Assembly (NCBI RefSeq): GCF_000381905.1 | Contig: NZ_KB907256.1 | Coordinates: 1-64,000 of the forward strand | DNA: 64,000 nt | Direction: 5' to 3' | Source: Paenibacillus fonticola DSM 21315 | Lineage (GTDB): Bacteria; Bacillota; Bacilli; Paenibacillales; Paenibacillaceae | In this document: positions 1 through 8,057 of the stretch, one piece after another | Layout of the letters: the number at the start of each line of letters is the position of its first letter | Position numbering within the stretch: position 1 is the stretch's first letter | The notes under the pieces: generated by a model | Seen by the model: the letters and a program-made list of their open reading frames with translations, nothing else | Database searches by the model: none | What the model was told of the DNA's origin: nothing | Made by a program: the position numbers and the translations under genes

Positions 1-72
1 GAGTTAGCCGGATTTGTGTGGGCGATGGCTCGGGAAATGATGAAGGAAGCTCCCCCAACAGCTGCCGCTTAA
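1..72 (+). mobile_element. C-terminal tail of an IS110-family-like transposase (runs in from the left)
   Basis: The window opens inside a reading frame of 23 codons ending in TAA at 70-72. The peptide contains LAGFVWAMAREM, which resembles the conserved end of IS110/IS116 transposases, where a Leu-Ala-Gly-Phe-Ile/Val-Trp stretch precedes the C-terminus. The next 200 bases have no gene and could be the right flank of the element. The IS boundary cannot be placed from this side because IS110 members lack clear terminal inverted repeats. The family assignment rests on a very short peptide and is tentative. Confidence 0.45.
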
Positions 73-294
73 TTCAGGGAAGGCGCAATAAAAGGACGAA
101 GAAGGAGGGGATAGAAGGGACGGATCGTTTTCTTACCTCGAAGGCAAATCAGGCAAGGTGAAGAGAATAACCCGCGATGGACGCTTGCGTTTCGTTAGGG
201 ATACGCGACAATAGTTAGCGGTACGCTCTTCAGACGAATGTAGAATGTGTGTGAACCCACGGATATCAGTATGCCAACTGGCGAATTGCTTTGC

Positions 295-699
295 CTAGAC
301 ATTTCCTTCATGTCCTGCTTCAGCCTCCTCTATTACTTGATAGACATGAGTATAGGCTGAAAAAGTCATAAATAGAAAGTACGCTTTGGTCATGATTTGG
401 TCATATGAACATGTCCAAAAAAGCTGGCGACTATAATAAATTGCAAGCAACAACTCCAATATGCAAAACCAGACTTTGTTCATCCGGCGCCCAGGAAACC
501 AGAACAGCAAAGGGACGACAAGGGCTATGCTCAGCCAGATTACGTTAAATAACGTTTGGGTCGAAAACTCACTTCCTGCCAGAACCTGGTACAATCAATA
601 GCAAAATATAATGGTATAAACGAAGAGCGAATATACCCCATTCCATGAAAGATAATATTTTTTTATATCGTCATCCCACTCTTCTGGTAAAATAAACCA
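295..699 (-). pseudogene. Small integral membrane protein gene with an internal stop
   Basis: A minus-strand frame runs from about 699 to 295 and encodes ILPEEWDDDIKKYY, then several hydrophobic segments (for example LFNVIWLSIALVVPLLFWF). It is interrupted by one TGA at 595-597. A TTG at 592-594 directly after the stop could start a 99-residue product, but no convincing ribosome site precedes it. The coding character on both sides of the stop suggests one roughly 130-residue membrane protein gene that decayed. No family is recognised. Read-through or a sequencing error are alternatives. Confidence 0.4.
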
Positions 700-792
700 T
701 CATTAGTGCATCCAGTTTATCATTATAGTTTTCCTTCAACAATTGCAGCAAAGCGAATATAAATACTTATTTAAGACTCTCTCATCCATGAC

Positions 793-824
793 TTGACACT
801 GACCTATACTGGAGGGTTTATAGT
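793..824 (+). promoter_or_regulatory. MerR-type promoter with over-long spacer
   Basis: A perfect -35 TTGACA (793-798) is followed after 19 or 20 bases by TTATAG/TATAGT (818-824), with an imperfect dyad (ACC..GGT) between them. A 19-20 bp spacer is the classic signature of promoters that MerR-family activators realign. The operon downstream carries a merR gene, now truncated, which supports autoregulation. Confidence 0.55.
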
Positions 825-847
825 CAGAGTGTGGGGGGGGATCACAA

Positions 848-1726
848 ATGAAAAAATGGATCATCAGGGAATTCGAGAAGGACGTACATTATAGTAAAGG
901 GCTAATCGTCGTATTTCTAGGCTGGGCGTCTATGGTAATTGGACTTTTCACAGCGACCTTGATAGGACAACAGATAGAACAAGCGGGCAGCCCAATTTGG
1001 GTTTCACAATTAACCCGAGGTGTAGTCGTCTCATCAATTGTTGTTTCTTTGGTATTCTGGATACGAAGACGCTACCGCATTCAGCTGAGCTTGATACCAT
1101 TGTCCAGAGCCGGTATGTTCCATTTGGTGGGTGCAGCGGTGCTTCCTTTATTGTTGGTAGTTTGTGGTTTTATTGCAGCTAGTCAGTTGAACTGGATTGA
1201 TATTGTGGAGTGGCATTTCTCGTTTCAGCTATTTTTCAGCATTTTTGTTAATGTATGCTTTGCTCTTCTATACGAAGCACTACCTGAGGAATTGACTATG
1301 CGCGGCTTGGTCTATAGTGGCTTGCGGGCAAAACTCCCTGCTTTCTTGGCTTTTATAGGACAGCTCCTGCTGTTCGTGTCTATCCCAGTGACGGTAAATT
1401 TATTACAGCAGCTTGTTGGCATGGAACCTGGAGTTGTGATCAATACGGACTATGTCATTCTGTTGCTTTCCTTCGGAACAGTACTGCAACTGTTACGCAG
1501 TGTTACAGATTCACTTTGGGCATCTATAGGATTTCATCTTGGTTACTTGGAGATATCGAGATTTATGGTCGCGCAGAACGATCTGCGTCTGTTCACGTAT
1601 TCTGAGCGTTATGAGGGTATTGGCAACCTTTTTATATTATTTACAATGGTGATCTTGGGCGGAATTTTTGCCGTTGGAGCACTCTACCTCTGGCAGAGAG
1701 CGAGGTGGAAGAAAGCAGAACCGTGA
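848..1726 (+). CDS. CPBP-family intramembrane metalloprotease (CAAX protease / Abi-like)
   Basis: This 292-residue protein has about seven to eight hydrophobic segments. It carries the family's signature motifs: the glutamate pair and arginine of EExxxR at E147-E148-R152 (EELTMR), and a second motif GFH with H230 near the C-terminal membrane segments. CPBP proteins are glutamate/histidine-dependent membrane proteases related to Rce1. In Firmicutes they are often linked to bacteriocin self-immunity or peptide processing. The stop codon overlaps the GTG start of a merR gene (GTGA), so the two are translationally coupled. The promoter upstream has MerR-type spacing. The substrate is unknown. Confidence 0.85.
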   Translation: MKKWIIREFEKDVHYSKGLIVVFLGWASMVIGLFTATLIGQQIEQAGSPIWVSQLTRGVVVSSIVVSLVFWIRRRYRIQLSLIPLSRAGMFHLVGAAVLPLLLVVCGFIAASQLNWIDIVEWHFSFQLFFSIFVNVCFALLYEALPEELTMRGLVYSGLRAKLPAFLAFIGQLLLFVSIPVTVNLLQQLVGMEPGVVINTDYVILLLSFGTVLQLLRSVTDSLWASIGFHLGYLEISRFMVAQNDLRLFTYSERYEGIGNLFILFTMVILGGIFAVGALYLWQRARWKKAEP

Positions 1727-1887
1727 AAGGGCGGGAGTTAAGATTGTATACTGTAGGACAGTTATCGAAGCTGACGAAAGTATCGATTCGTACGTTGCAT
1801 TACTATGAGAAACTTGGGCTGCTCCATCCGGTTCGGGACAAAAATAACCAATACCTGATGAAGAACCCCATGGGCACTGCGATCTGA
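1723..1887 (+). pseudogene. Truncated MerR-family regulator (N-terminal HTH only)
   Basis: The reading begins at a GTG that overlaps the upstream TGA (GTGA); an in-frame GTG at 1705 is less likely. It encodes the MerR winged-helix start (YTVGQLSKLTKVSIRTLHYYEKLGLLHPV) and then loses similarity, stopping after about 54 residues (KNPMGTAI). MerR proteins normally need the remaining helix, wing and dimerisation coiled coil, so this is a 3'-truncated gene. No continuation is found in the other frames downstream. It presumably once controlled the CPBP operon through the long-spacer promoter at 793. Confidence 0.75.
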
Positions 1888-1958
1888 TTGGGGAGACTTC
1901 GGGGTCATGACAGCCAAATTTTCGTTTTTTGTTTAACGGTATTCCTCTGCACTAAGGT

Positions 1959-2567
1959 TTAGGATGACTTTCTGGAGGACGAATTGCTGGTAGGCCAGGT
2001 GGAGAGAGCCTGCTCAGCAACAGCCTCTAGCATATTGCGACTGAAGCCGGCCTTCGCTTGAACGGCCATACCGTGGAGCACGGCCATCACGAATGCAGCT
2101 AGCACAGCACAGTTCGCGGTTTCCGGCAGATCTCCCTCCTGCTTTGCCCGCTCGAAACGATCACGCAGCGAAGCCTCTCCTTTCGCACGCGCATCAATCA
2201 GTGCACGTCGAATAGGTTCGGCATCATCCGAGCCAGCCAAGCCACCGTGGACATATAGACACCCCTTGTGATCCGGGTAACGAGTTTGCAATTCGGCCGA
2301 ACCGCGAAAAATGTGTGCGACCACCTCCCGCGAGGTCGGCAGCTCAAGCGCCGCCAGGAAGAAATCATGATAGCGCTCGTAATAGCGTTCAATAACTCGG
2401 AGGAACAATGCCTCCTTGTTCCCAAACGCCGAGTAGAGCGCGGGGCGTTCGACGCCCGTGGCCTGCGTCAGGTCAGTGTACGACGCGCCCTCGTAGCCTT
2501 TGCGCCAAAACACGCAAAGTGCTGCGTCCAATGCCTGATCCACATCGAATTCGCGGTTACGTCCCAT
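1959..2567 (-). CDS. TetR/AcrR-family transcriptional regulator
   Basis: The 202-residue protein starts GRNREFDVDQAL and has an N-terminal helix-turn-helix (about residues 25-50, TDLTQATGVERPALYSAFGNKEALF) followed by a C-terminal ligand-binding helical domain. The gene is clearly richer in GC than its neighbours and the HTH wording is typical of proteobacterial TetR proteins, so transfer is plausible. It is divergent from the SDR gene at 3168. Operator-like copies of ATAACGATCGTTAT occur just upstream of it (2592-2605, 12 of 14 matches) and twice around the SDR promoter. It most likely represses itself and the SDR. The ligand is unknown. Confidence 0.9.
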   Translation of the reverse strand: MGRNREFDVDQALDAALCVFWRKGYEGASYTDLTQATGVERPALYSAFGNKEALFLRVIERYYERYHDFFLAALELPTSREVVAHIFRGSAELQTRYPDHKGCLYVHGGLAGSDDAEPIRRALIDARAKGEASLRDRFERAKQEGDLPETANCAVLAAFVMAVLHGMAVQAKAGFSRNMLEAVAEQALSTWPTSNSSSRKSS

Positions 2568-2591
2568 CAGTCAGATCACCTCAACTTTTTT

Positions 2592-2605
2592 ATAACGGTC
2601 GATAT
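2592..2605. promoter_or_regulatory. Operator-like site upstream of tetR
   Basis: ATAACGGTCGATAT matches the core of the perfect palindrome at 2936-2951 in 12 of 14 positions and sits 25 bases before the tetR start. It fits an autoregulatory TetR site. The 2.6-2.88 kb stretch further upstream is GC-rich and contains no gene I can support; one 40-codon open stretch ending near 2815 resembles nothing I can name. Confidence 0.45.
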
Positions 2606-2880
2606 TAATACGGTTCTTATCCAATTTTCATTTCATACTTCACGTTATCATAACATACGTTACAGAATGCTGCCAATCCATCGGTCTAGTACCTGCCTCA
2701 GCGCACGATCGGTAAAATACTCGGCCGTCTGGATCTGGTGTCACGTATCAGGCGCCATACCCGGCCTGCGCTGTTGACCTATCTCGCCAGAGCGCGGCGC
2801 ATCATCCTAACATGACGCCGCCTGACACCCCTGCCATGGAACGAATGACAGTGTGCGCAGAAATGTATAACACAACATAA

Positions 2881-2951
2881 AGTAATGATCGTTATGGTAT
2901 TGACAATTTGAACCAAGTTCTATAATATCTTCTAACATAACGATCGTTATG
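2881..2951 (+). promoter_or_regulatory. SDR promoter flanked by two TetR-type operators
   Basis: A -35 TTGACA (2900-2905) and -10 TAATAT (2923-2928) have a 17-bp spacer. The promoter is bracketed by CATAACGATCGTTATG, a perfect 16-bp palindrome at 2936-2951, and by a 13/16 match at 2881-2896. The centres lie 55 bp apart, about five helical turns, so both sites face the same side of the DNA. About 200 bases of untranslated leader separate this from the SDR start. Confidence 0.65.
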
Positions 2952-3167
2952 ATATTTACAGATCACGATTCACAGACATCTAGAACGTACCAAGCGTTTT
3001 TTTACATTCTTTTTTATACAAAAATCATTAAGGGGGTTCTTTTTATGTAGGAATATTAATGAGCTAAGCAAAGATATGGGGTACCGCCAGCCAAATAACT
3101 TTAAACCCGTGCTGGGGAATTGTTTACCAGAATATCATTTAAAATTCTCTTATAAGGAGTAGATCAT

Positions 3168-3950
3168 ATGCCGACAAATGAAGGAAGATTCAGTGGTAAG
3201 GTTGCTTTGATTACAGGGGCAAGTCGTGGGATGGGGGCTGAAATAGCCAAAAAATTAGCTGCAGGCGGAGCTGAATTTATAGGCGTTCACTACGCTAGTA
3301 ATAGGGATGCTGCTTTAAAAGTTGTTGAAGAGATTAAGGCGCTGGGCTCGAATGCCGTGGCCCTAGAAGCAGAGTTAACCACTGGTATTTCCGGTGTAAA
3401 AAAGCTTTGGGCTGCATTTGAAGATGCTGTTCGTCCGGAAATTGGATCTGTGCAATTGGACATCTTAATCAATAACGCAGGTATTGCACCGGCCATTCCT
3501 TTTGAAGAAACATCAATTGAAACGTTCGAAGATGTCATTAATGTTAATCTTAAAGCTCCATACTTTCTTACTCAAACAGCTAGCCCGTTTATACGGAACG
3601 GTGGACGAATCATTAACATATCTACTGGCTTTACTCGTGTTGCTGGTCCTACGCATTCCATTTATTCGGCTTCCAAGGGAGCCATTGAGACACTTACTTT
3701 GGCGTTAGCTCCACTTTTTGCATCAAAAGGGATTACTGTTAATGCAGTAAGGCCGGGAATTACGGCTACTGATATGAACAAGGATTGGCTCGCCAACCCA
3801 GAAGCCCATGCTGAAGCAGCTTCAATGTCTGTTTTCGGAAGAGTTGGCACCACTAAAGACGTTGCTGATATAGTTGCGTTTGTAGCATCTGAGGAGGCGC
3901 GATGGATCACGGGGCAATTTATTGATGCCACCGGAGGAACTAGGCTATAA
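3168..3950 (+). CDS. Short-chain dehydrogenase/reductase (classical SDR)
   Basis: The 260-residue protein has the classical SDR layout: cofactor motif TGASRGMG (16-23), structural NNAG (102-105), and the catalytic Ser152, Tyr166 and Lys170 (YSASK). The C-terminal Ile-Asp-Ala-Thr-Gly-Gly is typical of the FabG-like group. An AAGGAG ribosome site precedes the ATG. It should be a soluble NAD(P)H-dependent oxidoreductase; the substrate cannot be told from sequence. Its promoter is flanked by operators matching the divergent tetR, so the enzyme is probably induced by the TetR ligand. A strong terminator follows at 4015. Confidence 0.93.
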   Translation: MPTNEGRFSGKVALITGASRGMGAEIAKKLAAGGAEFIGVHYASNRDAALKVVEEIKALGSNAVALEAELTTGISGVKKLWAAFEDAVRPEIGSVQLDILINNAGIAPAIPFEETSIETFEDVINVNLKAPYFLTQTASPFIRNGGRIINISTGFTRVAGPTHSIYSASKGAIETLTLALAPLFASKGITVNAVRPGITATDMNKDWLANPEAHAEAASMSVFGRVGTTKDVADIVAFVASEEARWITGQFIDATGGTRL

Positions 3951-4016
3951 GAAAGCAACAAAATGAATGGGATTTGATGATTAAAGGGTTTGTAGTATGC
4001 TATCCTCCCTGTTAGT

Positions 4017-4060
4017 AAAACGACGGCAGCCGATCATCTAGGACGGCTACCGTCGTTTTT
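4017..4060 (+). terminator. Rho-independent terminator after the SDR gene
   Basis: A long stem starting AAAACGACGGCAGCCG pairs with CGGCTACCGTCGTTTT around an 11-base loop and runs into a T tract. Confidence 0.85.
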
Positions 4061-4328
4061 GCGAGTAAATGTTAATTTAAATCGGGCTCAAGTGGAGAGT
4101 AGTTCAGCGATGTTTCCAGCCTATATTCTTTCGGTTATGCTGAAAATGCCGACCATCCAAGGAATTAACGAAGGCAGTCGTGAAATGTTTGAGACTATGA
4201 ATCGTGCGATTACAGCGATTCAACTGCATCCGGTCATCGATCGTGTGTACCGTATAACAAATGACGGAAAGTTATTGGTTAGTTCATTTGTAGCCGATCA
4301 TGAGGTCTCCATGTTTACGCTTGATTAA
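4059..4328 (+). pseudogene. Relic of a zinc-type alcohol dehydrogenase (MDR) C-terminus
   Basis: An 89-codon reading contains MPTIQGINEGSREMFE followed by QLHPVIDRVY. This matches the C-terminal part of medium-chain alcohol dehydrogenases, where a conserved GSR..F and a PVIDRVF motif precede the last helix. The cofactor domain is missing and the end of the reading is unrelated. It has no ribosome site, starts inside the preceding terminator, and overlaps the convergent SDR gene. It is a fossil fragment, not a working gene. Confidence 0.7.
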
Positions 4329-5156
4329 TTCTAGCGTGAGGTGAAGCAGTCTCTCGGATTGATCTTTGTTTAGTATAACTTGAGCAATATCTAATTTCTT
4401 GTTTTGTTTATAAGCAGTTAGCGATCCTTCAGGCGGCGATTGTACGAAATGAAGAATGGGTTCTACGGCTTTCTGAACAGGCAGTCCGATGATTTTGTAC
4501 ATGAGCTTGACTATTATTTTTATCAGCTTGTGATCGAATGCTTCCGTCGCTCCTTTTGTTTGAACGGCCCCGGGATTGAATAATACATATTTGATATTCG
4601 TATCTGCAGCGCTTTGAGCATACGCTACGCCCAGCAGATTATTGAGTCTGCTGCCATGCATAATGGCTTTAATGCTATTAAATGGTCTCTGGCTTTGTAG
4701 TTGCAAATCTCCCCATAGGATGTCCCCCTTCACGCCTGGAGCGCAAACATTGATAATAAGAGGATTCGCGCTGTTTCTAAGTAGTTCTCGAAATTGATAG
4801 CTTAGAATAAATCGACTCAAATAATACAATGCAAAATGAAGCTCAAATCCTTCTTTTGTCTCCCGATACACTTTACTGAATTTTTGGGACTGTGCGCAGA
4901 GAATTAATAGATCGATGTGATTGACTCTTTCGCTTACTTCTTGGACTATACGAATATTTTCCGAGACAAGGCTTAGATCTGCTTGGAGAAATCGGAATCT
5001 GTGTTTTCCGTCTAACTTCGCTGCCTCTAGTCGCAAAGCTTCGCTTTTCTCTGGACTACGACCGATAATAATGACATGTTCTCCATTACGTATAAATTGT
5101 AAAGCTAATTGCCTTCCAATCCCATCGGTTCCTCCGGCTATTACAATCGTACGCAT
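4284..5156 (-). CDS. SDR-fold protein with degenerate catalytic residues
   Basis: The 290-residue protein starts with a Rossmann nucleotide motif GGTDGIG (8-14) and aligns with retinol-dehydrogenase-like SDRs, including the SRLNNLL helix. The active site is altered: the position of the catalytic Tyr is Met166, the Lys is Arg170 (MHGSR instead of YxxSK), the Ser region reads VCAPG, and NNAG is replaced by LCAQS. It may bind NAD(P) without ordinary reductase activity, similar to NmrA-like sensors. It is divergent from an HxlR regulator, which probably controls it. The ATG at 5156 is followed immediately by the Rossmann strand, which supports the start. Confidence 0.8.
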   Translation of the reverse strand: MRTIVIAGGTDGIGRQLALQFIRNGEHVIIIGRSPEKSEALRLEAAKLDGKHRFRFLQADLSLVSENIRIVQEVSERVNHIDLLILCAQSQKFSKVYRETKEGFELHFALYYLSRFILSYQFRELLRNSANPLIINVCAPGVKGDILWGDLQLQSQRPFNSIKAIMHGSRLNNLLGVAYAQSAADTNIKYVLFNPGAVQTKGATEAFDHKLIKIIVKLMYKIIGLPVQKAVEPILHFVQSPPEGSLTAYKQNKKLDIAQVILNKDQSERLLHLTLELIKRKHGDLMIGYK

Positions 5157-5282
5157 AATGACTTTACCCCCTAACGACTTAGGTCATTTTCTCACTATTA
5201 AATTACTATGAAGTATAATGGAATCAACCATGGGGTTGAAGAAGGCACTTTTTTCTTATTTAGTTTGCTTTAATGAAGCTGC

Positions 5283-5295
5283 TTACTATAAGTAA
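5283..5295. promoter_or_regulatory. Candidate HxlR operator
   Basis: TTACT-ATA-AGTAA is a short perfect dyad just upstream of the hxlR ribosome site, in the divergent control region. Assignment to HxlR is by position only. Confidence 0.3.
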
Positions 5296-5311
5296 TAGCG
5301 AGGTGAATGTA

Positions 5312-5665
5312 ATGTATACAGACAGCCAGAAAGAAGAATGCTCCGCCTCAATGGGTGAGGCTATGCAAATTATGGGGAGCAAGTGGACGTTCTGGGTCAT
5401 TGGTGAGCTCGCTACAGCTCCTCGACGATTCAATGAACTGAGGAGAGGCTTAGGCAACATTAGCACCAAATCGTTAACAGATGTATTGCGCTCCTTGGAG
5501 CAGGCCCACATCATTCACCGTCAGGTGTTTGCAACCGTACCTGTAACCGTCGAGTACTCCATGACAGACAAGGGAATGGATTTTCTCCAAGTGTACTACG
5601 CTATGCAAGGTTGGGGAGAGAAGTGGAAAGGCTATGATATTCAGGTGCAAGGGGATAAAACATAG
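5312..5665 (+). CDS. HxlR-family winged-helix regulator
   Basis: The 117-residue protein begins at an ATG preceded by AGGTGA; an upstream in-frame start at 5273 lacks a ribosome site. It has the HxlR pattern: a Cys near the N-terminus (C10, EECSAS), MGSKWTFWVIGELATAPRRF, then a winged helix with LTDVLRSLEQ and a wing ending VEYSMTDKG. HxlR proteins often sense thiol or carbonyl stress through the N-terminal Cys. It is divergent from the degenerate SDR at 4284. A copy of the dispersed intergenic element starts five bases after its stop. Confidence 0.92.
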   Translation: MYTDSQKEECSASMGEAMQIMGSKWTFWVIGELATAPRRFNELRRGLGNISTKSLTDVLRSLEQAHIIHRQVFATVPVTVEYSMTDKGMDFLQVYYAMQGWGEKWKGYDIQVQGDKT

Positions 5666-5669
5666 AAAA

Positions 5670-5712
5670 CTTGCCGTTACGGATAGTTCGGAGAACCGTA
5701 TTATAAGTAGGC
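5670..5712 (+). repeat. Dispersed 3'-intergenic element, copy 1 (tail block only)
   Basis: The block begins CTTGCCGTTACGG and continues with GGAGAACCGTATTATAAG. It has a nested hairpin TACGG..CCGTA. The same block, with small changes, recurs after genes at 9907, 29440, 47140, 49971 and 62010. The 290 bases that follow (to 6000) hold no gene I can support. Confidence 0.75.
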
Positions 5713-6005
5713 GAAATTTGAAGATATAAACTGATTTATTTCAATAACACTTAGCCTACCCCGCATTAGAGGAGTTGGCATAACAAGAGACATGTTGAAA
5801 AGACGAAAGACGTGTCTGGCTTATTCAGTAAACAGCGGCCTAGGCATCACGTACTACCACGATAAGGCGCTTTCTTGTGGTTCTACTAGACTTGATGATC
5901 CTGGAACCTATCACAGGCAAAACACAGCTCTCCGATTGGGTGAAGAAGTATAATAGTCATAAGAACATTCTTGAAAAAAACAGGAGTACAAAATAAGGGT
6001 AAATA

Positions 6006-6034
6006 AAGGACAGGGGCATCCGCCCTGTCCTTTC
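6006..6034. terminator. Bidirectional terminator
   Basis: A perfect 11-bp stem, AAAGGACAGGG pairing with CCCTGTCCTTT around seven bases, is flanked by A and T tracts and lies just past the end of the minus-strand aldo-keto reductase gene. Confidence 0.85.
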
Positions 6035-6082
6035 TTAAATAGATGAGGATAAACGCGTAATGAGTTATGTTTCGACCGTGGA

Positions 6083-6934
6083 TTACAGCTCGACTCTCCA
6101 GTTGCCCATCATCTTGGCGACTTCCGGATCATGGTACGATAAGAAGAGACTTTCCCGTGTATCGAGGGTCGAAATTTGTTCCATATCGTTCGCACTTAAC
6201 TCAAAATCGAAGATGTCGAAGTTTTCGACGATTCGTTCTTTGCGCACCGATTTTGGAATGACAACGACTTCACGCTGAACAAGCCAGCGCAACACGATCT
6301 GGGCGACGGACTTGTTATGTTTTTCAGCAATCGAGGTCAGCACTTCGTTGCTGAACATGTTGCCCCGTCCTTCAGCGAACGGCGCCCACGACTGGTGTTG
6401 AACCCCCTGCTCTTTCAAAAAAGCGGTGGTCTCCGTCTGCTGGTACAACGGGTGCGTTTCGATCTGGTTGACGGCAGGCACCATTTTGTTATGCACGATA
6501 AGGTCCATCAGACGGTCGGGCAGGAAGTTGCTGACCCCGATCGCCTTGATTTTGCCTTCACGGTACAGCTCTTCCATCGCTCGCCACGTGCCGTAGTAAT
6601 CGCCGAACGGCTGGTGAATCAGGTATAGGTCGAGATAGTCGAGCTGCAGCTTCTTCAGGGATTTGGCAAACGCCAGTTTGGCACTCTCGTAGCCAGCATC
6701 CTGGACCCAAATCTTGGTTGTAATGAACAGTTCTTCACGCGGTACACCGCTGCGTTTGATCGCGCGTCCGACCGCTTCCTCGTTCAAATAACCGGCGGCG
6801 GTGTCGATCAGGCGGTATCCGGCCATCAGGGCTTCATATACGGCGTTCTCGCATTCTTCAGCGTCGGGAACTTGGTAGACACCGAAGCCGATGATCGGCA
6901 TTTTCACTCCGTTGTTTAATGTTACAGTTTGCAT
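6083..6934 (-). CDS. Aldo/keto reductase
   Basis: The 283-residue protein is full length for the family and has the catalytic tetrad Asp44, Tyr49, Lys74 and His107 ([20 protein letters not shown]). The GVSNF and IPKS motifs that position NADPH are also present. It resembles the bacterial AKR5-type reductases that reduce 2-oxo aldehydes and diketo compounds in the cytoplasm. A GGAGG site lies ahead of the ATG. It is divergent from a MerR-family gene, and its promoter has a 19-bp spacer containing a dyad, so activation by that regulator in response to reactive carbonyls is likely. Confidence 0.93.
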   Translation of the reverse strand: MQTVTLNNGVKMPIIGFGVYQVPDAEECENAVYEALMAGYRLIDTAAGYLNEEAVGRAIKRSGVPREELFITTKIWVQDAGYESAKLAFAKSLKKLQLDYLDLYLIHQPFGDYYGTWRAMEELYREGKIKAIGVSNFLPDRLMDLIVHNKMVPAVNQIETHPLYQQTETTAFLKEQGVQHQSWAPFAEGRGNMFSNEVLTSIAEKHNKSVAQIVLRWLVQREVVVIPKSVRKERIVENFDIFDFELSANDMEQISTLDTRESLFLSYHDPEVAKMMGNWRVEL

Positions 6935-7042
6935 GGTAATTCCTCCTATTGTTCAAATGTATATTAGCAAACGGCCGCCAACCCCGAGGGATCGGCAATG
7001 CAAAGTGGGGGCTTTCGCTTGGAGCCGATTTACTCTACAATC

Positions 7043-7073
7043 AGCTTAGAGCCTTCGTGTTACACGAAGTCAA
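7043..7073 (-). promoter_or_regulatory. MerR-activated promoter and operator for the aldo/keto reductase
   Basis: On the minus strand TTGACT (7073-7068) and TAAGCT (7048-7043) are separated by 19 bases. The spacer overlaps the palindrome CTTCGTGT-T-ACACGAAG (7053-7069), which has perfect 8-bp arms. This is the canonical MerR arrangement. Confidence 0.7.
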
Positions 7074-7111
7074 GCCATGTTCAAAAAATTATTTTCCAAG
7101 GAGGATTTCAC

Positions 7112-7561
7112 ATGCATACGGTCAAAGAAGCTGCCCAGATCACGGGACTTACCGAGCACGCTGTGCGCTTTTACACGGATAAAGGCCTGGTGCCAAGCGT
7201 ACAGCGCAATGGGAATAATATCCGGATGTTCGATGAAGAATCGATCAACTGGCTGCATGGCGTCAAATGCCTCAAGCAATCCGGGATGCCGATTGAGGTT
7301 ATAAAAAAGTACGTCGATTTATGTCTCGAAGGGGATGCGACCATACCACAACGCTACACACTCATGATGGAGCATAAAGAAGCGGCGCTCGCCAAGCTCG
7401 AAGAAGCCAAACGGCACGTTGCCCACTTGGAGGAAAAAACCGATCTTTATCAGGCTATTCTTGAGCGCCGCTCCCCGGACACGACCAATCCCGGCAACTG
7501 GGACAGAGTTCAGCATATGCATAGTGACGTATTTTACTCGCCCTCTGTTCGTAAGGCATGA
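7112..7561 (+). CDS. MerR-family regulator (AdhR/NmlR-like)
   Basis: The 149-residue protein starts at the ATG behind CAAGGAGGA; frames extending to 6998 have no signal. The N-terminal winged helix reads TVKEAAQITGLTEHAVRFYTDKGL. A dimerisation helix with MMEHKEAALAKLEEAKRHV follows at about residues 85-120. It is small for MerR and lacks an obvious metal site, as in the AdhR/NmlR group that responds to aldehydes and electrophiles. The divergent aldo/keto reductase and the 19-bp-spacer promoter between them make that gene the expected target. Confidence 0.92.
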   Translation: MHTVKEAAQITGLTEHAVRFYTDKGLVPSVQRNGNNIRMFDEESINWLHGVKCLKQSGMPIEVIKKYVDLCLEGDATIPQRYTLMMEHKEAALAKLEEAKRHVAHLEEKTDLYQAILERRSPDTTNPGNWDRVQHMHSDVFYSPSVRKA

Positions 7562-7647
7562 GGGATATTGTGTTGGAAGTACCCCCCAATTACGTATTGG
7601 GATTTTAATGTACCTATCGAAGAAGGAACATAATAACTAATTGACTT

Positions 7648-7675
7648 AAAGTCCCGATGGATATCGGGGCTTTTT
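7648..7675 (+). terminator. Terminator after merR
   Basis: AAAGTCCCGAT pairs with ATCGGGGCTTT across a short loop, followed by a T run. Confidence 0.8.
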
Positions 7676-7732
7676 CCTTGATAAGGATCGAACTCTTATT
7701 AAGAGAGGTGATTCTCCGGTTATAGTATAGAA

Positions 7733-7945
7733 TTAGTAGGCTTTGGGGCGTGAAATGCGCTCCATGATCAAAGCTGCTCTGCGCCTAGGAAGAAAACGGC
7801 CATCTGGGCCGCCATGTAAATTTTTACGCTCGTCGACGATATAGCTGCTTAACACTGCCGATTCCGCGAAATCCAGCTTCAGCCACGCTTTCCGGGGTGG
7901 ACAACGGGCTGCCTGCCGCCATTTCCCGGTATGTAAATGGCACCC
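7733..7945 (-). pseudogene. Unrecognised coding remnant
   Basis: A minus-strand frame stays open for about 70 codons and ends LIMERISRPKAY at a TAA (7735-7733). It contains LDFAESAVLSSYIVDERKNL, which looks protein-like, but it has no clear start and no family I can name. A plus-strand hairpin at 7939 (GGCACCC..GGGTGCC plus T4) lies at its 5' end. The rest of the 7.68-8.05 kb gap shows nothing. Confidence 0.25.
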
Positions 7946-7960
7946 GTTTGGGTGCCTTTT
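7939..7960 (+). terminator. Short hairpin terminator
   Basis: GGCACCC pairs with GGGTGCC around four bases and runs into TTTT. No intact plus-strand gene ends just upstream, so it may be left over from a lost gene. Confidence 0.6.
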
Positions 7961-8057
7961 GATGTCGCCCTAAAGACGATACGTTGAAAATATTGAAAAC
8001 CTAACAGGGGTGAGTGGTCATAATGGCAAGTTTTGAGCCAAAGGGTCTCGGCTGGCT

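Noticed and set aside
2268-2777. Long plus-strand reading over the tetR gene
   Set aside because: It is antisense to the clear TetR protein and has no ribosome site or family resemblance.
2690-2815. GC-rich 40-codon stretch (QRTIGKILGRLDLVSRI) as a transposase remnant
   Set aside because: Similarity to IS3/IS481 helix wording is faint and the reading is bounded by stops on both sides; not enough to call.
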